64,000 bases of DNA from Phycisphaeraceae bacterium (GCA_019636755.1 JAHBWZ010000002.1:186001-250000); one strand, 5' to 3'. Shown: positions 1 to 9,308, numbered from the stretch's first letter. Translations and numbers: made by a program. The notes: generated by a model not told the origin, from the letters alone.

Positions 1-5
1 AAAGG

Positions 6-35
6 ATCGGGGGCGGTCCGAAGACCGCCCCCGAT
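6..35 (-). terminator. Intrinsic terminator of the PEP-CTERM-like gene
   Basis: A perfect 13-bp stem (6-18 pairing with 23-35) closes on a CGAA loop (TTCG when read on the minus strand, a very stable tetraloop). On the minus strand it is followed by a short CCTTT tail. It lies about 40 bp beyond the stop codon of the gene at 78-704, so it most likely ends that transcript. Confidence 0.75.
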
Positions 36-77
36 GTCATGCATTCTCAGACAGGAGGGTCCTGTCGTGTCGCGTCA

Positions 78-704
78 TCACGCGCGGCGACGACGGGTGC
101 CGGCGAGGCCGGCCAGGCCCAGCAGCGCCAGGGCGCCGGGCGCGGGAACCGCGCCGGCCAGGATCGCGACGCCGGCCTCGCTCTCGTACGCGTACTCGAC
201 GAGCGTCCGGTTGGTGATGGAGGCGCCGAAGGCAACACGGAACCAGCCGTAGTGGACCTGGCCCGTGTCCTCGTTGTGGAACCGGAAGCCGATCAGGTTC
301 TGATCGCTGTTGAGGTTCCACTGCGAGATGTTCGACGAGGTGCCGGAGCCGTACGAGTTGGACCCGCCGATCTCCGCGCCGAACGCCAGGTTCGCGCCCC
401 AGCCCGGAGAGGTGACCACGTACACGCCGCCGGCCGGGCTCGCGGGATTGAACAGGCCGAAGCCCGTGGCACTCCACGGGTTGATGTCCCAGCCGGGGAC
501 CGTGCTGCCGCCGCCGCCACCCACGTTGTAGTTGCCGTTCACGACGTTCAGGTAGAGACCGTTCGTCGTGGCGGGGATGTTCAGGTTGACGGTGCTGTGG
601 ACGATCGCCGCGTCCGCCGAACCGACGCCGATGGCGACCGTGCCGGCCGCGACAGCCGCGACGGTACCGAAGTGTGAGCTCAGACGACTACGAAGGGTTG
701 CCAT
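78..704 (-). CDS. PEP-CTERM-like secreted protein
   Basis: A 208-residue exported protein. The start chosen (CAT at 702-704) has a strong AAAGGAA ribosome site just upstream; the longer open frame to 755 has none. An N-terminal signal segment (a hydrophobic, Ala-rich stretch ending GSADA) precedes a Gly/Asn/Ser-rich body. The C terminus shows the PEP-CTERM layout: a VPAPGAL sorting motif, a short hydrophobic helix and a terminal RRRR cluster. Such proteins are handled by exosortase-type sorting and are usually surface or matrix proteins. The body resembles the secreted PEP-CTERM proteins common in planctomycetes, but I cannot name a domain. No exosortase gene is in the window. Confidence 0.8.
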   Translation of the reverse strand: MATLRSRLSSHFGTVAAVAAGTVAIGVGSADAAIVHSTVNLNIPATTNGLYLNVVNGNYNVGGGGGSTVPGWDINPWSATGFGLFNPASPAGGVYVVTSPGWGANLAFGAEIGGSNSYGSGTSSNISQWNLNSDQNLIGFRFHNEDTGQVHYGWFRVAFGASITNRTLVEYAYESEAGVAILAGAVPAPGALALLGLAGLAGTRRRRA

Positions 705-755
705 ATCCGGGAGTTCCTTTCTTCTTCTTCCTGCTGAGAATGGGCCGCCGTTCAC

Positions 756-1309
756 CCGAACGGACGGCGAGACCGCTGTGTACCTGGAGAGAGAGGGGGT
801 CCGGAGGTCCGGACAGAGGCACTCAGCATACCCCGGGGGCAGGCGAAGGCGAACACTAACTCCATGCCAAGTCCGGCTTTTCGGCGAATCCCCACCGCCC
901 GGCGCCGCCGCCGGCGTCCCTGCCGGGACTTCCCGGACCCGCCGGGGCGGGCGCGCTGACCCCGGGAACCCGTGGCCCGGGTTCCGCCAGCACGGACCCG
1001 TGGGCCGGAATCCAGCCGCCGGAGCCCCGGCGCGCGGCCGCGCGGGTGGGGTCGCCTCCTCCGGGCTCGGCCTTCCAAGGGACCGCGAGAGACCCTCGGC
1101 CTCGTCCAGCGGACCGGGGGGAGGGCCGGCGAAGCGCGGCCGTGCGGCGAAGGGGCCCTCGATTCACCGCAGAGGCCGACATCTTCACGATGCGGCGCGA
1201 CGGAACAGCAGAGGACTCGGGCGTTCTTGCGGTATGGTGTCGACTGTGATGCCGCCTGTTCGCTGTTCTATGCGTCGGGCTTCTGATCCATTGCCAATCG
1301 GGTGCGTCT
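756..1309. other. Intergenic stretch, no convincing gene
   Basis: Very GC-rich DNA. The open frames here are low-complexity Arg/Gly/Pro/Ala translations of the kind produced by GC-rich non-coding sequence, with no ribosome sites or recognisable motifs. A local hairpin (8-bp stem, 965-972 with 978-985) is the only structure I can see. Confidence 0.5.
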
Positions 1310-1883
1310 CTACCCAAACGGCAGCAGTTCCTGTCGCACTCGCTCCTCTTCGAGTCGCCTGCAGATCCTGCTCACGGAACCGGGGCCCATGTCGCCGTTC
1401 TCCGGCAGTTCCTGCTGGTGCCACCATCTCTCTGGATCGAGCAGCAGCAGCCTGGCGACGCGAGAGATCTTCGTCGCAAGGACCGATGCGGGCCGTGCGA
1501 GCTTCACGAAGCGATTGGGCTTCCCTTCGACATGCACGTACAGCGGCGGCGCCTTGATGCTCGCGTTGCCGGAGAGGTCCACATACGAGACCTGCACCTC
1601 GGCGCACACCCGGCGACCGACTTCGCCCCTGCAGGGCACAGCCACCACCGGGACCGCTCGCGGCCCATCCCCTCGGGCATGCTCGCCGGGCTGCCTGGCC
1701 GCCTCCGAAACCATGCCGGCCCGCGCGTTGACTCTGGCCTCGATCACCAGCAGCCGATCGCCCAGTTTGACGAGCAGGTCAATCCGTCCATCGCGCGGAG
1801 ACTCGATCACTGCGTGTCGACAGTCCGGTCAACTCCCCCAGGAGTGACGGGAGCGCTTCGAGGATCTCCAGGTGACCCGGCAT
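1310..1883 (-). pseudogene. AbiEi-like winged-helix/nuclease-like protein, frameshifted remnant
   Basis: Two overlapping minus-strand frames together encode one protein-like sequence. The first part begins at about 1883 (MPGHLEILEALPSLLGEL). At about 1820 the sense continues only in another frame (VIESPRDGRIDLLVKLGDRL), so there is a frameshift. The second part carries an IESPRDGRIDLLV and IEAR segment, like a PD-(D/E)XK-type nuclease core, then the LSGNA-IKAPPLYVHVEG segment typical of COG4861/AbiEi-like proteins, then a winged-helix region (SVSRICRRLEEE). It stops soon afterwards, so the C terminus is also lost. The family assignment is from recall of the motifs; the frameshift is seen directly. 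Intact relatives are often linked to defence or toxin-antitoxin loci. Confidence 0.5.
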
Positions 1884-3567
1884 GTTGACGAAGACACTCG
1901 ACTTGACGGAGCCGTCAACACGAGGGTAGTGGTGCTTTTGACCGGGAGCCTCGCCAAACGTGAGAGTTCTCGGGTCTTTGGTGAGCTCACCTGACGAGTT
2001 CAGGAGAGGACCTTCGGGGGCACGCCTTGGGGGGCCTTGGCTTGCACAGTGCACGTGTCCTGGAGCGAACTCGCCGGCAGGGTCGTGGCGCGGCTGACGG
2101 CGCAGCATGGTCGTGGGTTCGACCTCGTGTTCCTCAGCAGGATCGAGAGCGACGGGGGCGGGATGCCGGTGGCGGTGGCGTGGCTTCTTTCAAGGGTGGG
2201 CGGCAGCGAGCGTTGCCGACGGTTGGGGTGCGACTCGTGACGAGGGGGGGGTGCACGGACTGGGATTCTGGCGGGGGCGCTGACAAGAAGCGACAACCAG
2301 GCGGTGACCGGCACCCTCGCCCTCTTGACATGACACATGTCGAGGCGGATGCTGTGCCCCGCCGCCCTCGCATCCCGACCTGACGATGGAGACCGTAAGG
2401 ATGCCAAGCAGTCATCGAACGAGTTCTGATGTCATGGCGCGGGCTGACGTTGTACGCCGGCTGAAGGCAGAGGTCCGGCGCGATCGGATTTGGACGCGCG
2501 CATCCGGGCGCGCCGGCTTGCCACTTTCGTTCGCTCTGGCGGGGAGTCACATGCTCGATCTCCTCATGCCATATGCAGCGTGTGCAATATTCATTCGGGC
2601 TGGAGGGAGGGCCTCCAAGCTGAAACAGCCTCGGGGCAGCACATCAGATGTCCGCTCGGACCTGTCGAGGGCGCTCGAGGAGTTTCATCCAGCAATGCCC
2701 GCTCAAGGCGCCGGCTCACTTGCGATGGCCATCGGCCGTGCGGCAGAGTTTCTCTGCTGTGATCTTCGCTCGGTGCGTGAGCTGCCAGTGCCAGTCCGTG
2801 AGTACCTCCGTCTAGAGACGATCGAGACGATTCAAGAGTGCATCGCGCCGCGGAAGGGCAGGCAGCCGCGGCAACCGAAGTGCGATTACTCTGTCTTCAT
2901 CACCGGCTTCGGCCACACGAGAGTCCCTGGCAGTCATCGGGGGGGCTACTGACGTCACGGCCTGGCTTCGGCTACCGGAACAGAACGTGTCAATGAGGAT
3001 GAAGCGTGCCGGGTGATGACGCGGGCCACCGCTTCCGGCGAGCGAGGTGCCTTTCACGGCGATTGATTGCCGTTGCGAGATCCAGAACTGTCCGCACCGC
3101 GACCAACGGGAGACGAGGCTTTCTCTATCCGGATCCTCATCTACCCCCGAAGGAGTAGGGCATGGTGCGGGATGAACTCGACGGTCACGCCCGGACAATC
3201 GCGGTGGCGAGTGATCCAGACATCGCTCGGTCCGGTCGGCGATGACGGCGGCGCACACTCACCTGCATGCAGTTCGCATCCGCGGGGTAGCTCTTGCAAG
3301 GCAATCCGAACTTCATCGCCATCGCCCAGTACATGGCCTGCTGCCCGGAACTGATCCACTGGCGGACGCGGCGCCATCGGCCAGAGATCAGCGCAGGCAA
3401 TCGTGATGGTGGACTACGCACTCGCTGACGCCTCGATCGTCACGGTACTGCGAGGCACGGCCTTCCCGCTCAGCGCCACGCAAACGCAGGCCATGGAACG
3501 CCTCCGGCGTGGACGACAGCCTGGCGCGTTCGCATCCAAGCTGACGGTGTCTCCGCGACCCACTAGG
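1884..3567. other. Intergenic region with degenerate sequence
   Basis: About 1.7 kb between the AbiEi-like remnant and the Hsp70-like gene. GC content is visibly lower than in the core genome. The longest frame (2386-2952, plus, 188 codons, possible start at 2401) has no recognisable motif and no clear ribosome site. A short minus frame (3141-3377, 78 codons) gives a plausible but unrecognised peptide. The only feature I can support is the repeat at 2979-3115, described separately. Decayed genes are likely, but I cannot identify them. Confidence 0.4.
2979..3115 (-). repeat. Left copy of a degenerate inverted repeat
   Basis: Read on the minus strand, this stretch matches 8671-8811 on the plus strand. 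Shared blocks include GTCTCCCG-TGGTCGCGG, GCGGACAG, GGATCTCGC-ACGG, CGCCGTGAA and a final GA-ACGTTC block. I judge identity at roughly three quarters over about 135 bp. Both copies can be read as similar peptides (SRWSR-GQ), so the repeat may be an old coding fragment. The two copies face away from the SNF2/Hsp70 gene pair that lies between them. Confidence 0.5.
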
Positions 3568-4962
3568 TCAGTTGTGAACTGTATGTGCGGGTGGCTCCCA
3601 AGGCTTGGGCGGAGGTGGTGGCTCGATCGGAGACTCAACTCCGTACTTTGGGATGTCAGGTACTCGAAACGAAAGACCATGCGCAACGGTCAGGAGGTGC
3701 CCGGAGGATCGTAGAACGTTGCCGCCGCCACGCACTGAACGTGTAGGACTCGGTCGCAGCAGTACACCACTGGGCGATACGATGTTGAGGCTGGCAGGCG
3801 CTGAGAGAGGGCGCACCGGTCCATGCTCGCTGATGTTGAGATTCCGCGGCGGAGTATCTCGCAAATGCTGCTCGGCGAACTCGAACCCACAGCCGCCGCC
3901 GAGCAAGAGGAGTGTCCACATCGCCTTACCGTCGACGCACCACTCTCTCTGAATGGGCCGTACACCAAATGCATCGCGATACGTGTCTCGATAGGCTGCG
4001 TCCACCATGTGAAGAAAGCCGGTCACGCACTCCTGCGAGAGACCACCTTCCTGTGCGACACGAAGCAGTCGCTGATGCGCGGTACATGCTTCGGTCGCGT
4101 CCAGGCCGTGGCGCACTCCCTTGAGGATGTCATTGGTTCCCACCGGACTCGACCGCACCGCATAGTACCATGCCTTACGTTCATGATTCACGTCATACTG
4201 TCCAGTCTGCAACCAGAAGTACGAGATGTCGGTCGTGCCGCCTCCGATGTCTACGGTGGCGAAATTCCCAGGGACGAGGTCTGGCCTGTGTAGGAATGAT
4301 GTGACTGCCGCAAGCGCCTCAGGTACCGCCGTCACCGGTGAGTCCCCGGGACCGGGCATTGGTTCACGCATGACTTGCTCATAGAGCGCGGCGGCTTGTG
4401 TCAGCGTAGGCGATTGCTGCGGCCACCAGGAACTAAGCAGGAGAGCGCGGTACGCCACCTCGCGGAACACCTCGCGGACGCGTGCATTCCGGGGGTGCGT
4501 CGAATCTGCGCCTACAGGGGCCGAGATATTCAAGTAGTACTTCAGGTCAAAGCCGGTGACCCATCCACGGACGGCCGTCCGCGCCACGGCAATCACCGAG
4601 GCCAAATGCAGGATGGCGAAGTAGTATGGCGAGTCCAGTCGCCGCAGACCTGTGCTGTACGGCTTGTCTTCGATCTCAGCGATCAACTCGGTCTTGAGGA
4701 CCTCGATGACCTTGCCGCGTCCCGTGAGGGCGTATGACGGCAGGAGACGGTCACCCGACATCTCCATTGCGCTCGGCAGAACCACCCCGGCGTCGGCCCG
4801 ATTGGTGCCACCAAAGGCAAGTACGGCGATCTGGTCCTTCTGCCCGGCTCGCTCGATGCGTATGACACACTCAGTCGTGGCCGTGCCGAAGTCCAGCCCG
4901 AGCCAAGCGTAGCCATCGGACCGTGTGACGTTCTTCCTGAATAACGAGTCACCAATGGGCAT
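3568..4962 (-). CDS. Hsp70/actin-like ATPase linked to the SNF2 protein
   Basis: A 464-residue protein of the actin/Hsp70/sugar-kinase (ASKHA) fold. Its phosphate-1 loop is GLDFGTATTECVI near residue 22, its phosphate-2 loop is VDIGGGTTDISYF near residue 245, and its adenosine motif LLLLGGGCGFEF lies near residue 355. The substrate-binding and lid domains of true DnaK are absent; instead there is a short Pro-rich tail (PPPPPKPWEPP). Proteins of this kind are repeatedly seen beside SNF2 helicases in defence neighbourhoods, but their role is not established. It starts only 2 nt after the SNF2 stop codon, so the two are surely co-transcribed and probably translationally coupled. A G8 run just upstream may act as ribosome site and as a slippery sequence. 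It is the last gene of its transcript. Confidence 0.8.
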   Translation of the reverse strand: MPIGDSLFRKNVTRSDGYAWLGLDFGTATTECVIRIERAGQKDQIAVLAFGGTNRADAGVVLPSAMEMSGDRLLPSYALTGRGKVIEVLKTELIAEIEDKPYSTGLRRLDSPYYFAILHLASVIAVARTAVRGWVTGFDLKYYLNISAPVGADSTHPRNARVREVFREVAYRALLLSSWWPQQSPTLTQAAALYEQVMREPMPGPGDSPVTAVPEALAAVTSFLHRPDLVPGNFATVDIGGGTTDISYFWLQTGQYDVNHERKAWYYAVRSSPVGTNDILKGVRHGLDATEACTAHQRLLRVAQEGGLSQECVTGFLHMVDAAYRDTYRDAFGVRPIQREWCVDGKAMWTLLLLGGGCGFEFAEQHLRDTPPRNLNISEHGPVRPLSAPASLNIVSPSGVLLRPSPTRSVRGGGNVLRSSGHLLTVAHGLSFRVPDIPKYGVESPIEPPPPPKPWEPPAHTVHN

Positions 4963-4964
4963 CG

Positions 4965-7900
4965 TCAGGCCCCCCCCAGAGTCGATGGTTCGAGCACGTT
5001 CACGAAGCCCGCACCGAGCAGCGCGTAGGTGACGGTGCCGAGCTTCAGGGATTCAATGCGCGCGAGCTGCACGCCTCGGTCCGCCTCCAGGTGCTCCAAT
5101 CGTGCCCTCATGGCGGGGAGGATCTGCTCCGCGCCCTTCTCGAAGGGCGCGCGCCTACTCATGTCACAAACCCGTTGCCGCTGACGGTTGATGCGGATGT
5201 CGAAGGTGGCCTCGACCGCACCCCTGCGGGCGTCCTTGATGGCCTGGATCCGTCCTGCACGCCTGCTGTGGAGTTGGTCGACCCGCGCGCGAATACGTGC
5301 CTCCGCGACATCAATGCACGTCTGCGCATCGACCGCACTCGGTGGGTTGAAATCAGGCCACGGCTCCGCGGCACGAAGCATGTCGGCGAGTAGTTCGTCA
5401 GCGGCGTCGTGCTCTGTGACGACCGGTGGGTGAACGGTGAGATCTACGACAGAGCACATGAGCGAGCTCGCCGACAGGAATCCCGTCTCAACAATGAGCG
5501 CCCAGAGGTAGAACCACGGCCCGGGCCGAACCGCAATGCTCCTGACTGAGACCACTGCGGTCTGCGGCCGGTCGGTCAGAGTGTCATCGAGGCGGTGCGC
5601 CATCGCTCTGATGAGTGGGTGCTGCGCATGCAGCGGCTCCACACCGGTATACCGCTCCGCTGTTTCTCCGTCAAATGCGATCCGCAGGGTGCCCCGCCGG
5701 TACTTGGTCACGAAGCGGATGCCCTCGTCCTCGCCCTTCGGTAAGGCCGCGTCAATCACGCGCTCTACCTCGGGCTTGTACGCGAGCGTGTACAGGCCGG
5801 GCTCATTGTCGGCCTCGAAGACAAGCCCCGGGGCGATGGATCGCAGTTCGTTGTCGGCAAACAACCTGAGTTCATCGCCCCCGATGTAGCGACCGAACCG
5901 ACGGATGCGATCGAGCTTGGCCCGAAAGAACTCGTCATGACCGATGAGCATCTCCGCCTGACTCTCGAGAGCCTGCTGCTTCTTTCGCAGGTTCTCAATG
6001 GCGATCTCTCGCGCATGCAGGATTCGGATCTGCTCTTCCTCGGAGAGGCGGGGGCGAAACAGCTCCTCTTCGAGCTCTCGCACAATGTCGCCGAGGATCG
6101 GCTCCAATTCACCGATCGAGTGCTCAAAGATGCCGATACGGTCGTACAGACGTCGAAGGATTCTTGCTTCGATGGTGCCGTTGCAGGCCAGGTTCACGAT
6201 GCTGATCGTCTCGGATCGCTGGCCGATTCGATCGAGTCGGCCGATCCGCTGCTCGACCACCATGGGGTTCCAGGGAAGGTCCCAGTTCACCATGGCGTCA
6301 CAGAACTGGAAGTCCAGACCCTCGCTGCCGACCTCGCTCGTCAGCATGATATCGATGACCGGATCGTCTCGGAAACGGGCAATGCGCATCTGACGCTCGT
6401 CTGAGTCTGGGTCTCCCGTCGTACTCTTGACGCTCCCATCGATCCTCACAAGCGAGAAGCCGTCGGCCCCGAGTCGCTGCTCCAAGTAGTCGAGACTGCG
6501 TCGGAAGTAGCTGAAGACCAGCACCTTCTTCGACCGTCGCTCCCCGGTCGTGGCTCGGCCGTGCTGCTCCTGAAGGGCACGCAGCAGGAGCTCGTACTTG
6601 GTGTCCGAGCGTTCCATTCCCTCGACATCGATGCTCAGCACAATGTCTTGAAACTCTGGATCCTCGGTGGGCCGATAGCGTGACTCGAGACCATCCTGCA
6701 TCGAGCCCTCTTCGAAGCTCTCGATCTCGTCATCGTCGGCAGCCTGCGCAGATCGGATGAGCTCCTGGAACTTGCGGATAGACGCGGGCAGACTGCTCGC
6801 GAGTTGGCGTTGATAGGTAGCAAGAACGAGCCGAGCCGCCCCATCTCCGTGGCGCTCCTGGTACTGCTCAAAAATGAAGTCCGAGACTCTGTCATACACC
6901 TCCTGCTCCTCGGGTGTCAGGTTCGCCTCCGGAATCACCGCTCGCCTCTGGGCAACCACGAGCTGGACGTCACGCCGCTTGGTCCGGGTGAACACGTTGG
7001 AGAGGAGGTTGAGCTGGTTCAGCTGTTCCTGCAGGTCGACCCGACGGATCGCCGAGTCTGGCCCAGGCTCTTCAATCGCCTCGACAAGACCTCGGTACAG
7101 CGGGTTCGCCGTGACCACGTCCCCATCGGGCAATCGCTCGAGCGCACGAAGCATGTCGCGTGCATTGGCAAGCTTGTCCGGCCCCTGCTGGCGGAGCAGC
7201 CTTTCCGCGTCAACGATCGGCTGGTTCAGGCGAAGCCGTTGCCGAAATCCAGCTTCGGAGGGGAACTCCTCGGGGACGAGCATGTTGAGAAGTGTGTAGA
7301 GGTTGAGCTCGCTTGTCTGAATTGGGGTCGCGGAGAGGAACACGACGGAGTCGGACTGTTCAATGAGGGCGGACACCGCCTTGGCCTGGAGAGTCTGGCT
7401 GTTGCGGCAATGGTGAGCCTCATCCACAATCAGCAGATCAAGCGGGCTTGGCGACGCCGCCACCGTTTCGATGAACCGCACGTTGCGGATCGACTGGATC
7501 GAGACAATCGCCATCAGGGGGTTTGAGGCCGCGGACCGACTCTCTGACATCGGGACATGTTGCCTCGCGCCGGCGGCGTCCAGAATCTTGAACCTGTGCC
7601 CGAAGCGATTGAAGAGCTCGTCGTGCCACTTGAGGCGCAGGCTCGCCGGGCACACGATCAGGACCCTCGCGAGGCGACCCCGCGCCAACTGCTCCTGAAG
7701 GATGTACCCAGCCTCGATCGTCTTGCCGAGGCCAACCTCATCGGCGATGAGGATCCGGCTGTACGGCGAGGACAGGAACTTCAGCAGGGGTACAAACTGG
7801 TACGGGAAAAGCTGCGTCTTGGACGCTCCGTACGAGTAAAGCGTGTCCGTGAGCTGCTTCTTGAGCTTTACAGCCGTCGCGTGTCGGCGGAATGCGTCCG

Positions 7901-8123
7901 GTCCACCGTAAGAGTCCGCGGCCAGAAGCTGCGCGAGCGATGGTGCAACGACATGCGGCCGAAGGTCGGACTCCCGACAGTTGTCCTGACTCGCGCCAAA
8001 CTGAACCCTGTACCAGTACTCACCGGCATGAACGGATGGCTGCCTTGATAAGATGAAACCGACCAAGCCGTCTCCATCTCGCAGTGTCACGAGGTCTCGT
8101 TCGTGAAATCGCTGTGGAGTCAT
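4965..8123 (-). CDS. RapA/DrmD-like SNF2 family DNA-dependent ATPase
   Basis: A 1052-residue superfamily 2 ATPase. An N-terminal KOW/Tudor-like strand region (about residues 10-50) precedes the motor. Visible motifs: Walker A ADEVGLGKTIEAG near residue 127, Walker B VDEAHH near 235, motif III LSATPIQ near 265, and motif VI QRIGRLDRIGQ near 635. The sequence between the two RecA lobes and the ~400-residue C-terminal extension is long and helical. This layout is that of the RapA/HepA branch, which includes the SNF2 proteins of DISARM class 1 (DrmD), but no other DISARM gene (drmA, drmB, drmC) is present. It is likely to translocate on DNA or remodel nucleoprotein for the neighbouring defence genes. 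It is the first gene of a leftward pair with the Hsp70-like ATPase. Confidence 0.85.
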   Translation of the reverse strand: MTPQRFHERDLVTLRDGDGLVGFILSRQPSVHAGEYWYRVQFGASQDNCRESDLRPHVVAPSLAQLLAADSYGGPDAFRRHATAVKLKKQLTDTLYSYGASKTQLFPYQFVPLLKFLSSPYSRILIADEVGLGKTIEAGYILQEQLARGRLARVLIVCPASLRLKWHDELFNRFGHRFKILDAAGARQHVPMSESRSAASNPLMAIVSIQSIRNVRFIETVAASPSPLDLLIVDEAHHCRNSQTLQAKAVSALIEQSDSVVFLSATPIQTSELNLYTLLNMLVPEEFPSEAGFRQRLRLNQPIVDAERLLRQQGPDKLANARDMLRALERLPDGDVVTANPLYRGLVEAIEEPGPDSAIRRVDLQEQLNQLNLLSNVFTRTKRRDVQLVVAQRRAVIPEANLTPEEQEVYDRVSDFIFEQYQERHGDGAARLVLATYQRQLASSLPASIRKFQELIRSAQAADDDEIESFEEGSMQDGLESRYRPTEDPEFQDIVLSIDVEGMERSDTKYELLLRALQEQHGRATTGERRSKKVLVFSYFRRSLDYLEQRLGADGFSLVRIDGSVKSTTGDPDSDERQMRIARFRDDPVIDIMLTSEVGSEGLDFQFCDAMVNWDLPWNPMVVEQRIGRLDRIGQRSETISIVNLACNGTIEARILRRLYDRIGIFEHSIGELEPILGDIVRELEEELFRPRLSEEEQIRILHAREIAIENLRKKQQALESQAEMLIGHDEFFRAKLDRIRRFGRYIGGDELRLFADNELRSIAPGLVFEADNEPGLYTLAYKPEVERVIDAALPKGEDEGIRFVTKYRRGTLRIAFDGETAERYTGVEPLHAQHPLIRAMAHRLDDTLTDRPQTAVVSVRSIAVRPGPWFYLWALIVETGFLSASSLMCSVVDLTVHPPVVTEHDAADELLADMLRAAEPWPDFNPPSAVDAQTCIDVAEARIRARVDQLHSRRAGRIQAIKDARRGAVEATFDIRINRQRQRVCDMSRRAPFEKGAEQILPAMRARLEHLEADRGVQLARIESLKLGTVTYALLGAGFVNVLEPSTLGGA
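4970..4977 (-). promoter_or_regulatory. G8 slippery tract at the SNF2/Hsp70-like junction
   Basis: Eight consecutive Gs (minus strand) encode the last codons of the SNF2 protein (GGG GGG GCC TGA). A -1 shift here, or one extra G in DNA or RNA, bypasses the TGA and reads CTG ACG straight into the ATG of the Hsp70-like gene, in its frame and without a stop. The tract also sits 8 nt before that ATG, where a ribosome site would be. The sequence geometry is directly visible; use as a frameshift site is inference. Confidence 0.4.
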
Positions 8124-8323
8124 GCTCGCAGCTCTGGTGCTCTGAACTACCTACTTGGCGAGATCGCAATCTACTCAGATTCTCACCACCGGGTGTTCCT
8201 GTGATGCCGATTGTACATCGGAGAGTCTCAATGGCGCGACGTCCGGCGCGACTCGCTGTGCCAGCATGACCGACTCGCCCCGACTGGGTCTACTCCCCGT
8301 TCGGGGCGAGGAGATTGTCTCCC

Positions 8324-8640
8324 ATGACGACCACCCTGACCCGTCCGGACCGGCCCGTGAGCGACGCCAGAGACATGTCCAGGCGGCGGCGGTACTCGGC
8401 CGAGTACACGCTCCGCTCTCTCGAGGAGGCCGACCGGTGCGCGAAGCCGGGCGGACTGGGGCCTTCTGCTGAGGCGCGAGGGGCTCTCCTCATCCTCCTC
8501 CGGTCTGCTCCAATCCGGCTCAATGGCGTCGGGTCGCCCGGGCCGACCACCCCGAGTCGCGGAGGCCTGGGACCGAGAGCCAGCGCAGCGACGGGAGCTC
8601 GGCATGACGCTCGTCGACGCACACGCGCCCGAGGTGGGTG
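8324..8640 (+). pseudogene. IS3-family OrfA-like transposase remnant
   Basis: A frame opening at ATG 8324, preceded by a GAGGAG site, reads RRRRYSAEYTLRSLEEADRC and then AKPGGLG, the start of the helix-turn-helix domain of IS3-family OrfA proteins (usually RRYSAEYKLRILEEADRC, then PGELGALLRREG). The expected next block, LLRREGLSSS, is found only in another frame, so a frameshift lies near 8463. After about 8560 nothing recognisable remains, and no OrfB follows. This is a dead fragment between the two defence gene clusters. Confidence 0.5.
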
Positions 8641-8670
8641 TGGCGGCGGGGGCCAGGGGGAGAGGGGCGC

Positions 8671-8811
8671 CGTCTCCCGCTGGTCGCGGCGCGGACAGCC
8701 CCGGATCTCGCGACGGTCGACACTCGCCGTGAAGCGCACCGCGGCGGCCGGAAGCGTGGACTTGCCTCATGAGTTGGCGCGCCACAGTCTCACTGATACG
8801 TTCCGCATCAC
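8671..8811 (+). repeat. Right copy of a degenerate inverted repeat
   Basis: Plus-strand partner of 2979-3115 (minus). With that copy it brackets the SNF2/Hsp70-like pair in inverted orientation. It lies between the IS3-like and IS256-like remnants, so it may be the relic of a mobile element end or of an old coding sequence. Confidence 0.5.
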
Positions 8812-8997
8812 CAGCGCCGCCTTCGCATGACCGACAACCTTGAGCGAGTCAACCGCGAACTGCTTCGACGAACCCGCGTCGCCAGCCTCTTCCCGAACGA
8901 GGCGTCGCTTCTCCGCCTGGTCACCGCGCTGGTCGTGGAGATCGACGAGGAGTGGACGACCTCACGCACCTACCTCAGCCCGCAGTCCGAATCGTGA
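8809..8997 (+). pseudogene. IS256 (Mutator) family transposase, C-terminal remnant
   Basis: The frame reads QRRLRMTDNLERVNREL, then RRTRVASLFPNEASLLRLV, then EEWTTSRTYL before a stop at 8997. This is the conserved C-terminal end of IS256-family transposases (usual form TTN-LER-NRE-RRRTRV--IFPN). Only about 60 codons survive; the catalytic DDE domain is missing. It records a past insertion next to the defence operon. Confidence 0.65.
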
Positions 8998-9272
8998 CCG
9001 CCACGATGATCCGCCGACTTCAGTTCCAGCGCATGCATGTTCACCGGCCGGCCCACCAGTCATGGCCCCCCCGAGCCCTTCCGGGGGAGAGCCGGGGGCC
9101 GGGCGCAGGACCGCGTCACGTGCACGCATCGCCGCCACCCCCGCGGATCGCTTCCGGGGGGAGAGCCGGGGTCCGGGGGCGGCGATTGAGCCCCGGAGGA
9201 GCGGCCGGCGGCGAGCACCCGGAGCGCCACCACGGCACACGCAGACTACGCCGAAAATAGAGTGAATCCATA

Positions 9273-9301
9273 TTGACAGCCCTGTACCCATGGTGTACTG
9301 T
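9273..9301 (+). promoter_or_regulatory. Sigma70-type promoter of the GHKL operon, probably leaderless
   Basis: A consensus -35 (TTGACA, 9273-9278) is followed after 17 bp by a weak -10 (TACTGT, 9296-9301). Transcription from it would begin about 7 nt later, at or one or two bases before the ATG at 9309, so the first mRNA codon would be the start codon. Confidence 0.5.
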
Positions 9302-9308
9302 CGCCGCC

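Noticed and set aside
2386-2952. A 188-codon plus-strand frame
   Set aside because: No motif, no clear ribosome site, mixed composition; it could be a remnant, but the evidence is too weak for a gene call.
3568-8123. DISARM system
   Set aside because: Only a DrmD-like SNF2 protein and a C5 methyltransferase are present; drmA, drmB (DUF1998) and drmC (PLD) are missing.
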